Assembly (NCBI GenBank): GCA_963556695.1
Contig: CAUWAG010000012.1
Span: forward strand, 2,356,001-2,420,000
Reading direction: 5' to 3'
Length of the DNA stretch: 64,000 nucleotides
Source: Anthostomella pinea
Lineage: Eukaryota > Ascomycota > Sordariomycetes > Xylariales > Xylariaceae
Shown piece by piece: positions 22,030 through 33,362 of this stretch. A program made the position numbers and the translations under genes. The notes beneath the pieces were generated by a model that was given only the letters and a program-made list of their open reading frames with translations, had not been told where the DNA came from and did no database searches. Positions within the stretch are counted from its first letter, which is position 1, and each line of letters starts with the position of its first letter.

Positions 22030-22820
22030 CCCATGGTCCGAGCAACAGATCACGCGTCATCCTGGTCAGCGGCCCCGCATAGATCATAAACCGAGGAAGA
22101 GGACGAGGAGGAAGAGAACTTCTGGGATGCTGCCGAAAAGATCTACGACAACAACCAGATCCTCGCGCTGCCTCCCCGACCTATGATACCGGAGATCATC
22201 CTCCGAGGAGCTGCCCGTGGCTACTGCCACGGGAAGCGTCTCTGCGCTCCGTGAGTCTCTGCCGGATGGGAGGACGGTCTCTTCCCCGGCGATAAGGCGA
22301 TCGGGAAAGCTGATCAACCCTACCGAGTAGGGAGCTGGGAATGATCATAGGGTTGCCTCTGGGGGTAGGCGCCGGTATCTCCAGTCCCTCTTCCAACGAC
22401 ATTGCTACTACAGCATGGACGAGGTGTTGACCGTCGTGGAAGGCGACTTGAGCCTTCTAGCCATGCTAGAATTCCGCTTCTCTTCCTAGGTCTCATCAAG
22501 CAAACATGGCGCCCAAATCCAGCAAGTGGGACGACAAGATGAACGCTGCTCTGTACCAGTCCATCTACGAAGTCCTGGACCCCAAGTTCACTCAGGAGGA
22601 CTAAGCAGCTATCGTGGCGAGCATGGCCGCCCAGGGCTATTCGGTAAACTAGAACGGCATCCGGTACTGCGCCCAGGCGTCCAAAGCCTTCGAGGTATGC
22701 GCGAAAGCTGCCCGATATATTGCCGCTTTTACCGCTAGGATAAGTGAAAAAGAAAAGACGATATGGCGTTCGGTTCGAGTCCGCTAGGGCCAAGACCCTT
22801 GCACGGGCGAGAGATCCTGA
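22030..22820 (+). pseudogene. RRM-gene C-terminal fragment, copy 4, with inserted small frame
   Basis: GPSNRSRVILVSGPA followed by a stop (22036-22082) matches the intact RRM gene exactly in this peptide. The alignment resumes at about 22388 (LFQRHCYYSMDEVLTVVEGD), then FRFSS and a stop (to 22490), then AQASKAFEVCAKA and DPCTGE (22665-22815). Between them, 22506-22597 encodes a separate start MAPKSSKWDDKMNAALYQSI, like the N-terminus of small fungal nuclear proteins, soon ended by TAA. The RRM copy is clearly dead. Confidence 0.65.
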
Positions 22821-23108
22821 TTCGGCGGTGCAAGAAAAAGCGCGATTTCCGATACGATCGCGGCTTTGGTCAGGGTCAAAATGCGCAGGGGCCTCCCGTG
22901 TGCTTACGTACTTGCTGCCGAACGGAACACCATCGGGAATTTTTCAAGAATTAGCTTCGGAATTCGAAGAGCAACGTCTCTGCCTTGTATTTAAGGGGCG
23001 CAGGCCCGTTGAATACATGCTCGACAAGCTTAAAAGCCGCCAACTCGAACAATACAGCGGAGAAGGCCCCAACGAAGCGCGAAGAACCAACCCCACGCAG
23101 TAAGTTAC

Positions 23109-23740
23109 GTGGCTACCGTGGCGCCGGTACGAGCGCCCAAGAAGATTCAGGCTTCAGTGAAGAATGCCGGAAAGGTGTCTGCTAGCAAAGTTAAGAAGCT
23201 GACTACTCCCAAGAGTCGGAAGCCGTCTGGCCGCGACGCCAATGCTATCGCCACTAGGGTCGCAAGCAATGCTCCGCAGTCAGTCCGATGTTGCCAACGA
23301 CTACAACGAATCTGGAAGCCCTGGGAAGCTGCCAACATCGGCATTGGCGCATGAGCTCCAACTCCCCAATGTTGGGATCCTGGTCCAGGGACCCTGAGAG
23401 CGTTTTACTAGCGCTATCGCTGCAGTCATGGTAAGTTTTCTTTGATTCCATCTGGAAGCTTGAAAGCTCGACCATGCTTACATCCCAGCCTCCTTCTACT
23501 TCGGAGGCCGAACGAGCCGCCGCCCGCGGTGTTCTTGCAGGATACAATCGCAATCCCTCCTACGGCAATCCCGCCGTCAAAACCCTCGTAGATTGCTATG
23601 AAGCGAATCTCGCCAATGACCAGGAGCTGATCAAACCCACCCTCTGGGCGCCCACGGTCGTGGCGACCTTGATCAGGGCCTGATTGATAATGTTGACGAG
23701 GATTCACAGCAACTCGACTCGCCGCTCCTATCGTCAGCAG
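23109..23740 (+). pseudogene. Basic protein fragment and adjoining coding-like frame
   Basis: 23109-23290 encodes a Lys/Ser/Pro-rich peptide (KKIQASVKNAGKVSASKVKK), nuclear-protein-like. 23430-23487 looks like an intron (GTAAGT to ATCCCAG). It leads into a frame with STSEAERAAARGVLAGYNRN and PAVKTLVDCYEANLANDQEL, ending with TGA at 23681-23683. No family recognised and the two parts do not join cleanly. Confidence 0.3.
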
Positions 23741-24229
23741 CAGCAGCTTCTTGAAACCAAGTCAAGCAACACCGACCTGAGAGCTCCATCTTCACAAGAC
23801 TGGCCATCTCTTCGGGTGCCCCCACCGGGAGAGCGACGTCATGGCAAGGGACTAAGTTAAGCTGAACCGTTCATTCCTCGCTCTATCCTCACATTTCCGA
23901 TTGGGTGTGTACCCTGAACGAGCATCACGTGGGCAAGCTCGCCAGCCTCCTGACTGATGGGGGTGGTTGAATTTGGGCGTCGGACGTCTATGCGGTTACG
24001 TCTGCATCCACCATCTGCATTCAGGGTCACTGGTCATGAGGGGGTTCTGGAATGGCAAGCTAGGCTCCCCGTGAAGCTGGTGGAGGGGATTCCAGCGCAA
24101 GACGCGCAACCTAATGTGTGATGCAGGGCCGTTCCCGCGGTCGGTCTCCTGCTCGAGTGAAACCTCAACTGGATCCTGGGCCAGGTCGACTACTATTCGT
24201 CGTACGAGTTCAAGGAGCAGGCAATATTT

Positions 24230-24860
24230 TCTAATAAAACTTCAATCTCCTTCCATCTATGAATCGTCTTACATGTGCATGTCCAATACCTTTCCCAAGC
24301 TGTTCCGTCCCAACAGGGTAAAGACTCCCATTCTGGGATTTTGGAATACCCATCAACAGCGTCAACAGCCCAACCCCCACTCCCAACTGTCGTCGGCGCC
24401 CATAAAAACTCCCAACAAATCCCATTTCCGCTTGATCTCCAGCAGCCTTTCATGGTAGTGCCCATAAACCGCCTGCTGGCAGTCCGACTCGCCAGGATCC
24501 CCCCTTCGTCTATGTACGAGCCCGCGCGGAGCGACACCTTCCTTAGCGGGTATGTACATCCCTGCAAGATAGCATCGCGGTCCCGGGCCTCCTGCGAGCC
24601 CTGCGAGCTGCATGTCCATCAATATGGTGTGCATCTTGTTCGTCCGCCACGCGGGATTGACGACGCTGTCGCAGCCGTGCCATTCGCGACCTGTTCGGTG
24701 GGCGAGATTGGCGTGTTATGGGATTAAAAGTTTTTCTTTGAAGCCGCCCTCGAGGGCCGCCGCGCAGATTTGCCTCCAGGTCGCGAGTTGTCCGTCGAAG
24801 AACCTGTTGAATAACACGCAAGCCACCGTGGCGTCGGGGAGGTGGCGGTGCACTGAACAA
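24230..24860 (-). pseudogene. Minus-strand gene fragment of unknown function
   Basis: Reading on the minus strand from 24860, one frame gives ATVACVLFNRFFDGQLATWR and ICAAALEGGFKEKLLI, followed by a stop. Further blocks are GMYIPAKEGVAPRGLVHRRR and GHYHERLLEIKRKWDLLGVF. A short fragment of the same gene is found near 17.6 kb. I do not recognise the family. It ends at the 3' tail of LINE L3. Confidence 0.35.
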
Positions 24861-24867
24861 GGGCTAG

Positions 24868-25101
24868 CATTTTGTTGTTGTTGTTGTTGTAACTTTTAAC
24901 GCCAGGGGGCCTGCCGCATGGCGGCGGCCCTGGGCCTCCAAAAGGGCGGGCGGGCGTGCTAGGCTAGGTCCTATACTATATATATACATACAGCTGCCCA
25001 GCTAGCAGGTCTCGTCCGTAAACAGCCACTGTATCTAAACAGCGGTTCCCATCGTGTCCCCCCTCCTCCGGGTGAGGGATGGTGCTGACGTCGTTCCCAA
25101 T
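24868..25101 (-). mobile_element. LINE L3, 3' end
   Basis: On the minus strand, GC-rich sequence ends in GGCGTTAAAAGTTA followed by (CAA)n at 24868-24886. This is the same CGTTAAA-plus-simple-repeat architecture as L1 and L2. The ORF1 of a LINE, possibly the same copy, lies at 26026-26780. The whole ORF2 between them is missing and a copia fragment sits there instead. Confidence 0.6.
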
Positions 25102-25272
25102 TGTCAGATTTGAGCCAATCGTGAGGTTGAAGTGTGTGTGTGTGTTCTGTCTCTCTAGTGTCCTTGTGCGACCGTGGCAGTTTTGTGCCAGAGGGGGCTG
25201 GACCGGGACGGAACAACTAGGCTCCGGTGTCTACCTATCAAGGTGCCCTCTGTGCTCACCTTTAATCCAACA
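25102..25272 (-). repeat. LTR, copia family B (3' LTR of a truncated copy)
   Basis: 171 bp, minus strand TGTTGGATTAAAGG to AATCTGACA. It is preceded on the minus strand by a purine-rich GAGGGGGTG polypurine tract and by copia RNase H coding sequence, which places it as the 3' LTR. A second copy is at 35052-35224. Confidence 0.75.
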
Positions 25273-26025
25273 CACCCCCTCAGCCAGGCAGGCAACGGCT
25301 CTGGCTGAACTAGTCTATAGAGTAGATTACTTCAGGGTCTTGACTCAGAATCTCTTCTCTCTTCTCAATGACTCCCTCCTGTGACCTCAAATCAAGCTGT
25401 CTCGCCCGAGTGTCTACCAATCCCAACTGATCCAGAATTCCTGCCCACTGTTGAGCCGGCAAGGCTTGGTCAACCCATCCGCTTTCATCTGTGCTGAAGG
25501 CGTGTACTTAATGCTGACAGTTCCTCGTTCCACTTCTTGTCGAAGCCAATGGTTGTGTATGTCCACATGCCGTAATTTGGTTTTCAAGAGGGCAATTTCG
25601 GCGGTCACTAACTTAATTGTCTGTGTATTGTCGCATTCCACTTTGATCTTCTCGCGTTCAAGTTGAACACCAAGTTCCATAACCAGCCGGCTGATGTACA
25701 TAGTCTTTGACTGCCTGAGCCAGTGCGAGTAGTTCCGCTTCTGTAGTAGATATAGTGACCGTGTCTTGCTTGTTAGCCCTCCAGCCGATCAATCCTCCGA
25801 AGAGAGTCATAACGAATGCCTGAGAGCTCTTTCTGTCGAGAGAATTGTCGGCAAAGGAAGCATCACTGGCCACCACTAAATCGTTTCCTCCTCCAAACTG
25901 GAGAGAGTGGTATCTTGTTCTGTATAGGTATCGGATGACTCGGTCGGCGGCATTCTGATGGATCTGACTTGGGTTTGTGAGGAATCTAGCGAGGCGTGAT
26001 ATTGCGAAGGCTATGTCTGGTCGTG
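25273..26025 (-). pseudogene. Copia family B RT/RNase H end, truncated
   Basis: In minus-strand order: IAFAISRLARFLTNPSQ (end of RT), VASDASFADNSLDRKSSQAF, then TVTISTTEAELLALAQA (RNase H) and CDNTQTIKLVTAE with a TKLRHVDIHNHWLRQE motif. The rest of the polyprotein and the 5' LTR are absent. The upstream side at about 26025 runs straight into LINE ORF1 sequence. Confidence 0.85.
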
Positions 26026-26780
26026 TGGAAACGGTCTAGGCGTATCAAAATTGGTGTCTCATCCCTGGCTAGGGCAGACGCTGTGGCCCCGTGGCGGGAC
26101 GTACGGGCGGAGGGTCCAGCACTAGCATGGGCGGTAGCACTACCCCCTGCGTTCGATGCGTGGCCTGCTTTGGCAATACCCGCCCAGGAGACCTGCTTGG
26201 AGGACCTCCCCCCAAGGTCTTGCCCTGGCGTGTTCGTCGTGGTAGTGTTGGTGGTGGTAGGGTCAATAGGTCCAGAGCTTTGGACACGAATGGGCGCATA
26301 GAAAGTGCCGCCAGTATTAGAAAAGATAGCAGTGTTTAAATGGCTACAAATTATTTTAACCATTAAGTGGGCCTCCTTTTTGTATTCAGACTGTTGTGGT
26401 CTGTTATAAATGCCTACAAAGTCGTTCAGGCAGCCGGTGAACTGTCTTAGGACAGTACGTTTGATACGGGCTTGTCGCTCAAGGTCCTTTAAGTGAGATG
26501 CGAATACGCTGGCAGCAATGTCATTGTGTCGGGTAGCGGGCTTTCCAGTAAGGTCAATTGCTGGGGGAGCCTAGACATTGGCAGGCTTCCTTTTCTTGTT
26601 CCGTTGATCGAGATTCGAAGGGGTGATGGGCTCAGGTTCCCATGTAAACTGAGCGGCGTCAGGTGCGGCTTGGGTAGGCCGCTGGGGGGTTGTGAAGGCC
26701 GCCATCAACGAGTACTGAGTTCGCTCCCTCGGTAGAACGAGGCAGATCTCGAGATGCTGGCCTTGGTGTTGTTGTCTGAG
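26026..26780 (-). pseudogene. LINE ORF1 (gag-like) fragment, L3
   Basis: From about 26702 on the minus strand: MAAFTTPQRPTQAAPDAAQF, a stop after KKRKPANV (26571), then open sequence to SWAGIAKAGHASN and ETPILIRLDRF at about 26035. SWAxIA followed by ILIRL is the arrangement seen in Tad1-type ORF1 proteins. It ends abruptly in copia RT sequence. Its upstream end lies a few bases from the stop codon of the DUF4470 gene. Confidence 0.6.
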
Positions 26781-26781
26781 A

Positions 26782-29700
26782 TTACGGCGTAATGCCAAGT
26801 GTTAAAGATTTTACTGTGCTGCACGCAAATACACTAACAAGTGTAAGCGCACGGATGATTTTTACCAGGAAAGGTGACATCGTAAGGAGTGACTCCTTGA
26901 AGTTGGTGCGTGGCGAACTAGTTTGGCCATCAGACGACCTGCCCGTCGTTCGGATCTGCCGCTCTCGCAGAGAGTATTGGTGTGATGTCAGTGTCACAAG
27001 CCACTGGTTGGCAGCCTTGTCGGCTTCTTCCAAGTTCAAGATGGGCAGTGAATCCAGGTTGACGTGGTGGCCATTGAGCGTAACAGGCACAGAATCCGAC
27101 CACAGGACGATGGGGAAAATGTAAGATGACAATGATTCCGAAGTAAGGGAGTCTGCAAGAGGTGCAATCACAGCAGTGTAGCTTGACTTGCGCGCAATCT
27201 GCGTCTTGGCGGCTCCCTGGTGGACTGGCGCCGGAAACGAGACAGGATACACCATAGTATCCTTTCCAAATACAATCTCGAGTGACGTAGGGGATAACCA
27301 TCGTAGATTGATAGGCACCTTTTCGGTCAGAAGTGCCTTACCTTTCTCCCCTAGGAAATCAACTCGTCCAGGAAACATGTGAATCTTGCCGGATTGCTGA
27401 TCTGCGGATATTGTGGTTCTCGTGGCTGATATTCCTTCTGCTTTGCTTTGTTCAGAACCTCCAGCGTGTCCAATTTGAGCTCCGGCTCCTGCCCGGGCAC
27501 ACGCAATAGGATATCCTGACATTCCAGGCATGTATCGAGTGACGAACACATGAGATTCATCACTGATGCTTGTCTTGTAGACGGTCATCGGCGGCTGCAG
27601 ATGTTGATACGTGTTCAGGTTCGCGACCGACTTCCGTACATTCAGTCCGACCATTCCTTCTTTCACTGCGGACTGGAACGATTCCGTCGTGAGGTAGAAG
27701 GATGCGATCATAGGGCAGTTGCCCTGCCAGCCACGGGCGTCCGGTCTAACAACTATTGAGAAGTCGTCGTCTGTCCTGGCTCCTTGTGTCTCTACCTCAC
27801 CGAACATGACTTGCACAGAAGAGAATAAGAAGCCTTCCACGGGGCTCGGCGGGCTCGACGTCATGGTGCTTTCGAGTCTGGGCGCGTTGAGCTTGCTGGT
27901 CTTCGTGCTGTAGAGGTGCTCAATGTTCTGTCGCGGCACCACGACTGTAACACACAGAACTTCGGGGACATTTGGCCATGCATTGAAACCACCCAAACTG
28001 GATGTTGGTTCAACTTCGAGGCGAGTCCCCTCCATATCCGAAACGCCATGAACTCGAGTCTGGGCAGCGTATTCCTCAAGATATTCAGCATTGCTCCCCT
28101 CGCAAAATGTGTGTTCCCTCACAGGCCCGTCTAGCAACGACCAGAGCGCTCGCCAACCGGTAGAGACATTCGCTCGTAGCAGTTTAAAAGGATTGCGGAA
28201 CTACCGCGATTGAACGCCGGATAGGTGCCATTTCGCTCCCTCTGGTCCTTCTCCTCATGGGAAAGATTACTCGCGAGTAGGCTCGAGACGTCTTCGTACT
28301 CGAACATCTGCTTGAAAAATTGGAACACCGGTTCGACAAGTGCGTGCGCTTCCATTGCCACAGGTCCTGACACAGTGTCCTGTGGGGAGAAGCATCGGGT
28401 TGGTTTCCATGACAAGCGCGAGATTACCTGTCCGACAGTTGAACCCGCCGAAAGTTGGGCCCCGACGACCATTTCGTCGACATATGATACGTGTGTCGCA
28501 TTGGTCCAATAGTCGATTGGCGTGAGTCCCAGCAGAAGCGATATAGTAGCAGCGTGGCCTTTTAAGAGAGCATCAAACTGTTCCTTGCGGGTGTTTTGTG
28601 TCTTGAGTAGCGTCTCGACATGTAGTGTAGATGATGCCGAATCTTTCAACAGAGGGCCGCACGCAACGAGTATTTCAACGCTCCGATGTAGTCAGCGAGA
28701 TTGGATGTGTCGATAACGTCGAATAGTGACGGCGCCGTGCCACCCTCCCCATAGGCGCTCTGGTCGAGGTCGATCACTGAAGCGTCTAGCTGACGTCGAA
28801 ATATGTTGGCCGGGGTACCTGGCGCAACCGAATTATGCTGTAATGTGTGACTGAAATTGAGAGCATCAGCTACTGCGAATCTGATTCGCAGGCTGTCCTT
28901 CGCGATGACCTTAAACGCTGTGACCCATTCACAGAACTGAATTCTTGCCGCCTCGACGATTCGGTCTATTCACCGCCCCTAGCTGGGCTGGGACGAAGGG
29001 GAGAGGTAGGGGCAAGTCTGGCGAAGGCAGTAGCGAGGTGAAACCCAAGAATGGGGTCCGTTGAGTGATGGAGGTATGCGTTCGCGGAGAGTGCCTCGGC
29101 GAACATCGGGTTGACCTCAGAGGCCGGGTGTTTCGAGAACATGCCGTGCTTCCAGTAGTGGTCGTAGACCTTTGGTACTTCTAGCATGGCAGCTATGGCT
29201 AGGGGAGAAGCAGATCTGATCCCCGTGAGTGTCAGGCTGGTCCCGCCGGCTCCGCTCGACTCCATCTTGTATTCCTGCGTGCTTCGCAGATCTTGCTCAA
29301 AGGCAGCCTTGCTCCGTGACTCGGACGGAGGCGAGGCATACTTCGCCCAGACTTGTTTGACGCGATGAAGAGAGCCCCCACCACAGAAGCTCACCAGGGA
29401 GCCGTATTGGCCCTTATTCCACTCATCAATGCTGCTCGCTAAGGAGAGTAGCTTGTTGGCCTGTTCCTTCAAGACTTTTATTGAGGTCTCGCTGATGTAG
29501 AAGTGGTAGTAGATGTCCATTGCGACATCTGCGCTCACTCCATCGATGTGCAGAGTAAACAAGATGGCGTTGCGCGCTATCTTGTGTCAGCGGATGTCTT
29601 TTTCGTACACTCGAAAGGAGGTCTTACCAATAATGTTCGTGTCAATATCGCAACATGTGATGTCAAGTCTCCGAGACGCTGGGGAAAGTCAGCGAAAGGG

Positions 29701-30002
29701 GTCGAGAGAAGCAGCCCAGAAGCATAAGTGGACGGTTGAGTCGAAGCAGAAGCTGCGCTGGCAAGAGAAACTTGCACAAACGCTCTTCAAACCAGTACAC
29801 ATAATAAGAAAAATGTGCAGGAGAACTCACGAAACTCCCTCTCCGAGTCAGCAGTATAAAGCACATTCCTCACATCTCCATAGCCCAGGAGCAGGATATC
29901 GGCATCGAGACCCTGCGGGAGCGACCTCGTCAAGCTCACGGCAGGCATGTTGCCGAGAGGGTAGAACTGCCTGACGTAGGATACGATAGCCGGAGTGAAC
30001 AT
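26782..30002 (-). pseudogene. DUF4470-family protein, frameshifted
   Basis: ATG 30002. Exon 1 is 30002-29831, followed by introns 29830-29679 (GTGAGT to CCCCAG) and 29627-29577 (GTAAGA to GATAG). The main exon then runs to TAG 26782. The N-terminus QFYPLGNMPAVSLTRSLP and LLLGYGDVRNVLYTA is the DUF4470 signature. The middle and C-terminal parts follow the usual order of this fungal family (LTLTGIRSASP, QFCEWVTAFKV, LLGLTPIDYWTN, EVLCVTVVVPRQ, GWQGNCPMIASFY). Frame is lost by one base at about 28970, 28680 and 28190, each at or near a short homopolymer. The role of the family is unknown to me. Confidence 0.8.
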
Positions 30003-30702
30003 CTTGACCGAAGCTTATGCGAAAAGCATCTAGCCTGGGTTCATAAGGGCTTGAGAGATGCGATCGACGGGGCTTGACCTGACAGAGGGCGGTCGAAAGA
30101 CTGCAGCGGAGTACAGCCCGGCAACGGGCCTGGCAGCTTCAATCATCCACGTCTCCAGAGCATCAAACCCTCCTGGCACTTTGCTCCGTTTCTCCATTTA
30201 CTGCCAGTATTTCACAATTCTTCACAGGTCAACATACAAGCACCCGTATCAGTTTCAGACACAAATCCCGTTTCATTCATTGTTCCTATGGCAAAAGCAG
30301 CGCATCCAAAACCCCCATCCATCCGTCCAGTCCTAAGGCAGTTGATGGATATTTCGTGACGGAGCGCAAACGCCGAAACGACCAGTCCACCCTCTACCCA
30401 AGTTGCCTATCCCAAAGCCCCAAACACATCAAACGAAGACATGGCGATCGCAACCCGATTCCGCCGCTTCTATCTTACATGATCTTTGACAATGGCCAGA
30501 AAGCAGAAAACACGCCGGCCGAGCTCGAGAGCTATTTAGTACACCGAGACGTGAGCTTCGTGAGTTTTTTTTTCGTTCCCGTCCGTTATTACCATCCCTC
30601 TAGTCGAACACCTGGAAAGCAAAGCCAGCTCATCGCATTGGAATCAAAACGCTGTACGCCAAGGCATCACCAATGGAGAGAAACGATGAAACGATGTCAG
30701 CT

Positions 30703-33334
30703 TCAAACGCTGCCGAAAAACACATCATCGTTGTCGGTGAACATGTCGACGCTGTCGAAAGCCTCGTCGAACTTGCTGCCGGACAGGCTCATCAACATTG
30801 CCGAGCCACTGTTGCTGTAACCTAGCAGTAAACTGCCGTCTATGTCTTCCGGCATGCCATCCAGACTTCCGAGATTGGATGCCTCGCTCGCCGAGCTGAT
30901 CGCCGCCTCCAGGCCGCTGGAATTGGGCTCCACGTCGTAGAAGTGGCTTGACGTCGGTCGAGACGATGAATGAGACAGTTCCGGGGGCTCGTTGTATGGG
31001 CTGACGATGCTGTCGGCAGGAGACACGTGTTCCGATGGGAGCGCCTCTCCCGTGGCTTCGGGGTGGAGAGACATGTGCGACAGTTGCGATACATACGAGT
31101 GTATACTGCCAGCCGATGGCGAGTGCGCGCTCATTGCTGGGTCGGCCGCAAGCGCTGGCATGGGAGCGGACGATGATCCACCTTGGAGGCTGCTTGGGTT
31201 CATCGACGTTCCGCCCATCGACACATCCATGATATCATCCAGCATTTCGAAGTCGTCGTTCTCCGCATTCTCGGGCGAGTTGACAGCAGAACTGTCCGAG
31301 TACCAAGCGTGAGACGATGCGGATGAGATCGACAGGTTCTTCTTGCGAGTACGAGTAGCCTTTTCCTTCCGTTCTTCATTGTCTGGTCGGTGCTTCCGCG
31401 GGCGTCCACGCTTGGCGGTCTTCTTAACAATGCCATCGAATGCCCCAATGCACATGCCGCGTTGCTTGTGTCTAGTGAGCGCATCGTGGCGGGCAAAGCT
31501 GTTGCCGCACTTGCATGGATATGGCTTGATCCCGGTATGGATTTTCGCATGGCGCTTGAGATCATGCTGCCGCACGAAGCACTTCTTGCACGTCGGGCAC
31601 TGGTATTGTCGGTCGCCGAGATGGGTTTGCACATGAGACTTGATGTTTTCCTTGCGGCCAAATTTCTTGTTGCAGTCCTTGAAAGTGCAAACCCACAAGT
31701 TGTCTCTAGGGTCGGGCTCTTGGATATACTGTTTGATATCTTCGGTGGTGATACCCGTGGTTGTCTTGGCCTGGTCAATGTCGATACTGGCGATGCTTGC
31801 GGCACTTGCAATACTGGCGACAGATTCGGTGCGACGGTGGGGCGAGATTCGGCGAGATGGCGTCTCCGTCGGTGGGAATGCGTCTTGGTTGGAGGGTACG
31901 TCAGAACGTGCGTGCGAAGGTCCAAGGTCCGGTTTGCAGTCGAAACCTCCCCCACTGTACTCAACCAAGCTTGGTGTCATGGGAGAAGCTTGATGGGAGA
32001 AGTTGGAAGGCGCGCTCAGGGGATGCGACATATCGAGGTGTCCGTGGAAGGTGGTGTCTACTCGCAAGTCACCATGGTTGGCTTGGCTCATGCTCAAGAA
32101 GTCCGGCGAGGTGACAGAAGCTGGGTCATATGAGCTGGGCATGGGCATAGTGCTTGCTCGGTTAGGAGTTGGGATAGTCGGCTGAGCTTCAGCTGCCTGT
32201 CGCATCTCGTCAAAGGTAGTCTGGGGGCGCCGGTTCGATGACTGTCGCATTGGCTTGACAGTTTCCTCGGTCGACTCGTCGTAACCTTCAGTGAACCGTT
32301 GTGGACGCTGACTGTGTCTGATGGTTCTATCATGCGGAGTTTCCATAGGGGTAAGTGGGAAGTAGTCTTCTCTTGTCGTCAGTATCTGGTTTGCTGTGGC
32401 TCAATGGCAAGGGTTCCTTACCTGTGGCATTCTGTTTTGGGGGTGTGCGAGGTCTCTGCTCGAAGCCCATGGTCTCGAACTTGGACACTCTGTCCATAAT
32501 GCCATTGCTGACTCTGCGCGAGGTACTCCTCGAACTGGAGGTCTCGCCTTCTGAAATCCAGCCTGGAGCCCCAGTGGGACTATCCTGGAAGTTCATGAAA
32601 GTGGGCGTGGACAGAGTGCTGGTTGGGAATAGTTCAAAGTCTTGAGGCCCTGTCATGTTCTGAGCATAGCCGTCTTGGTTCTTCTTGAGTACCACGTTCA
32701 TCGGCCCGTTGTACATGTCAAAGTTAAAAGTCATATCCTGCGAGGTTGGAAGGCCGTCAAAAAAGGGGCCTTCAAAGTTCTGTATCTGCGGTGTCGCATG
32801 GGGCGACACCAGGTAGTTCTCGCCGGTAGCCAAGTTCGCGTACGCTTGCTGATGCTGGGGGCCCGGGCGTGCCAGGTCTTGCTGCTGCGCTTCTCGCAGC
32901 ACATGCTGTTGAGTGCTTGTTAATCCTGTGTTGTTAGTATCGTTACTTACCATGGTAAACTCCTGCCGTAGGGGTGTCGTTGGGGAATGCATCTGTTGTC
33001 GTCGGTCCATTATCTGCTGTCGCCGGATGTCCAGGCTCATGCCTCTTCGGTGGGACACCCGTGGTCGCTGTTGTTGGTTGTGTTGCTGGTGTGGCTGTTG
33101 TTGAGCCTGATGCATATTGGGCAGGTTGTTGGCGGTACCCGTCGACTCGAAGCCCGAGGGCGACGAGTTTTGTCGGCGGTGTTGCCGTTGACGGGCCGCA
33201 AGGGGATTGTTGGGCAGCATCGTGAGGGAGTCGAGTCCGGATGGGGGATATTGTCGATAGATTGTGTTGTCGTATATGGGACTATCAATTGGGTCCGAAA
33301 CTGCAAGCACCCGGTGGTCATTATACTCGTTCAT
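30703..33334 (-). CDS. ace2: Ace2/Swi5-type C2H2 transcription factor
   Basis: Exon 1 is 33334-32422 and exon 2 is 32366-30703, joined over a 55-bp intron (GTAAGG, branch CTGAC, AG). The sum is divisible by three: 858 aa. Three C2H2 fingers lie at about residues 531-606 (CTFKDCNKKFGRKENIKSH, CPTCKKCFVRQHDLKRH, CKCGNSFARHDALTRH), followed by a basic KRGRPRKHR stretch. This finger set and order is that of fungal Ace2/Swi5 regulators, which control cell-separation and morphology genes. The N-terminus is Gln/His-rich and the C-terminus Ser-rich and acidic. A 45-bp in-frame segment in exon 1 may be a further intron (see findings). No breaks. Confidence 0.85.
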
Positions 33335-33362
33335 CAGAGAACATCAGAGAACATCAGAGAAC
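33333..33362 (+). repeat. 11-bp tandem repeat x3
   Basis: ATCAGAGAACA repeated almost three times at the start/5' UTR of the ace2-like gene. Confidence 0.85.

Noticed and set aside
31390..32133. 247-aa plus-strand frame
   Set aside because: It lies antisense to the zinc-finger exon of the ace2-like gene, whose coding is unambiguous.
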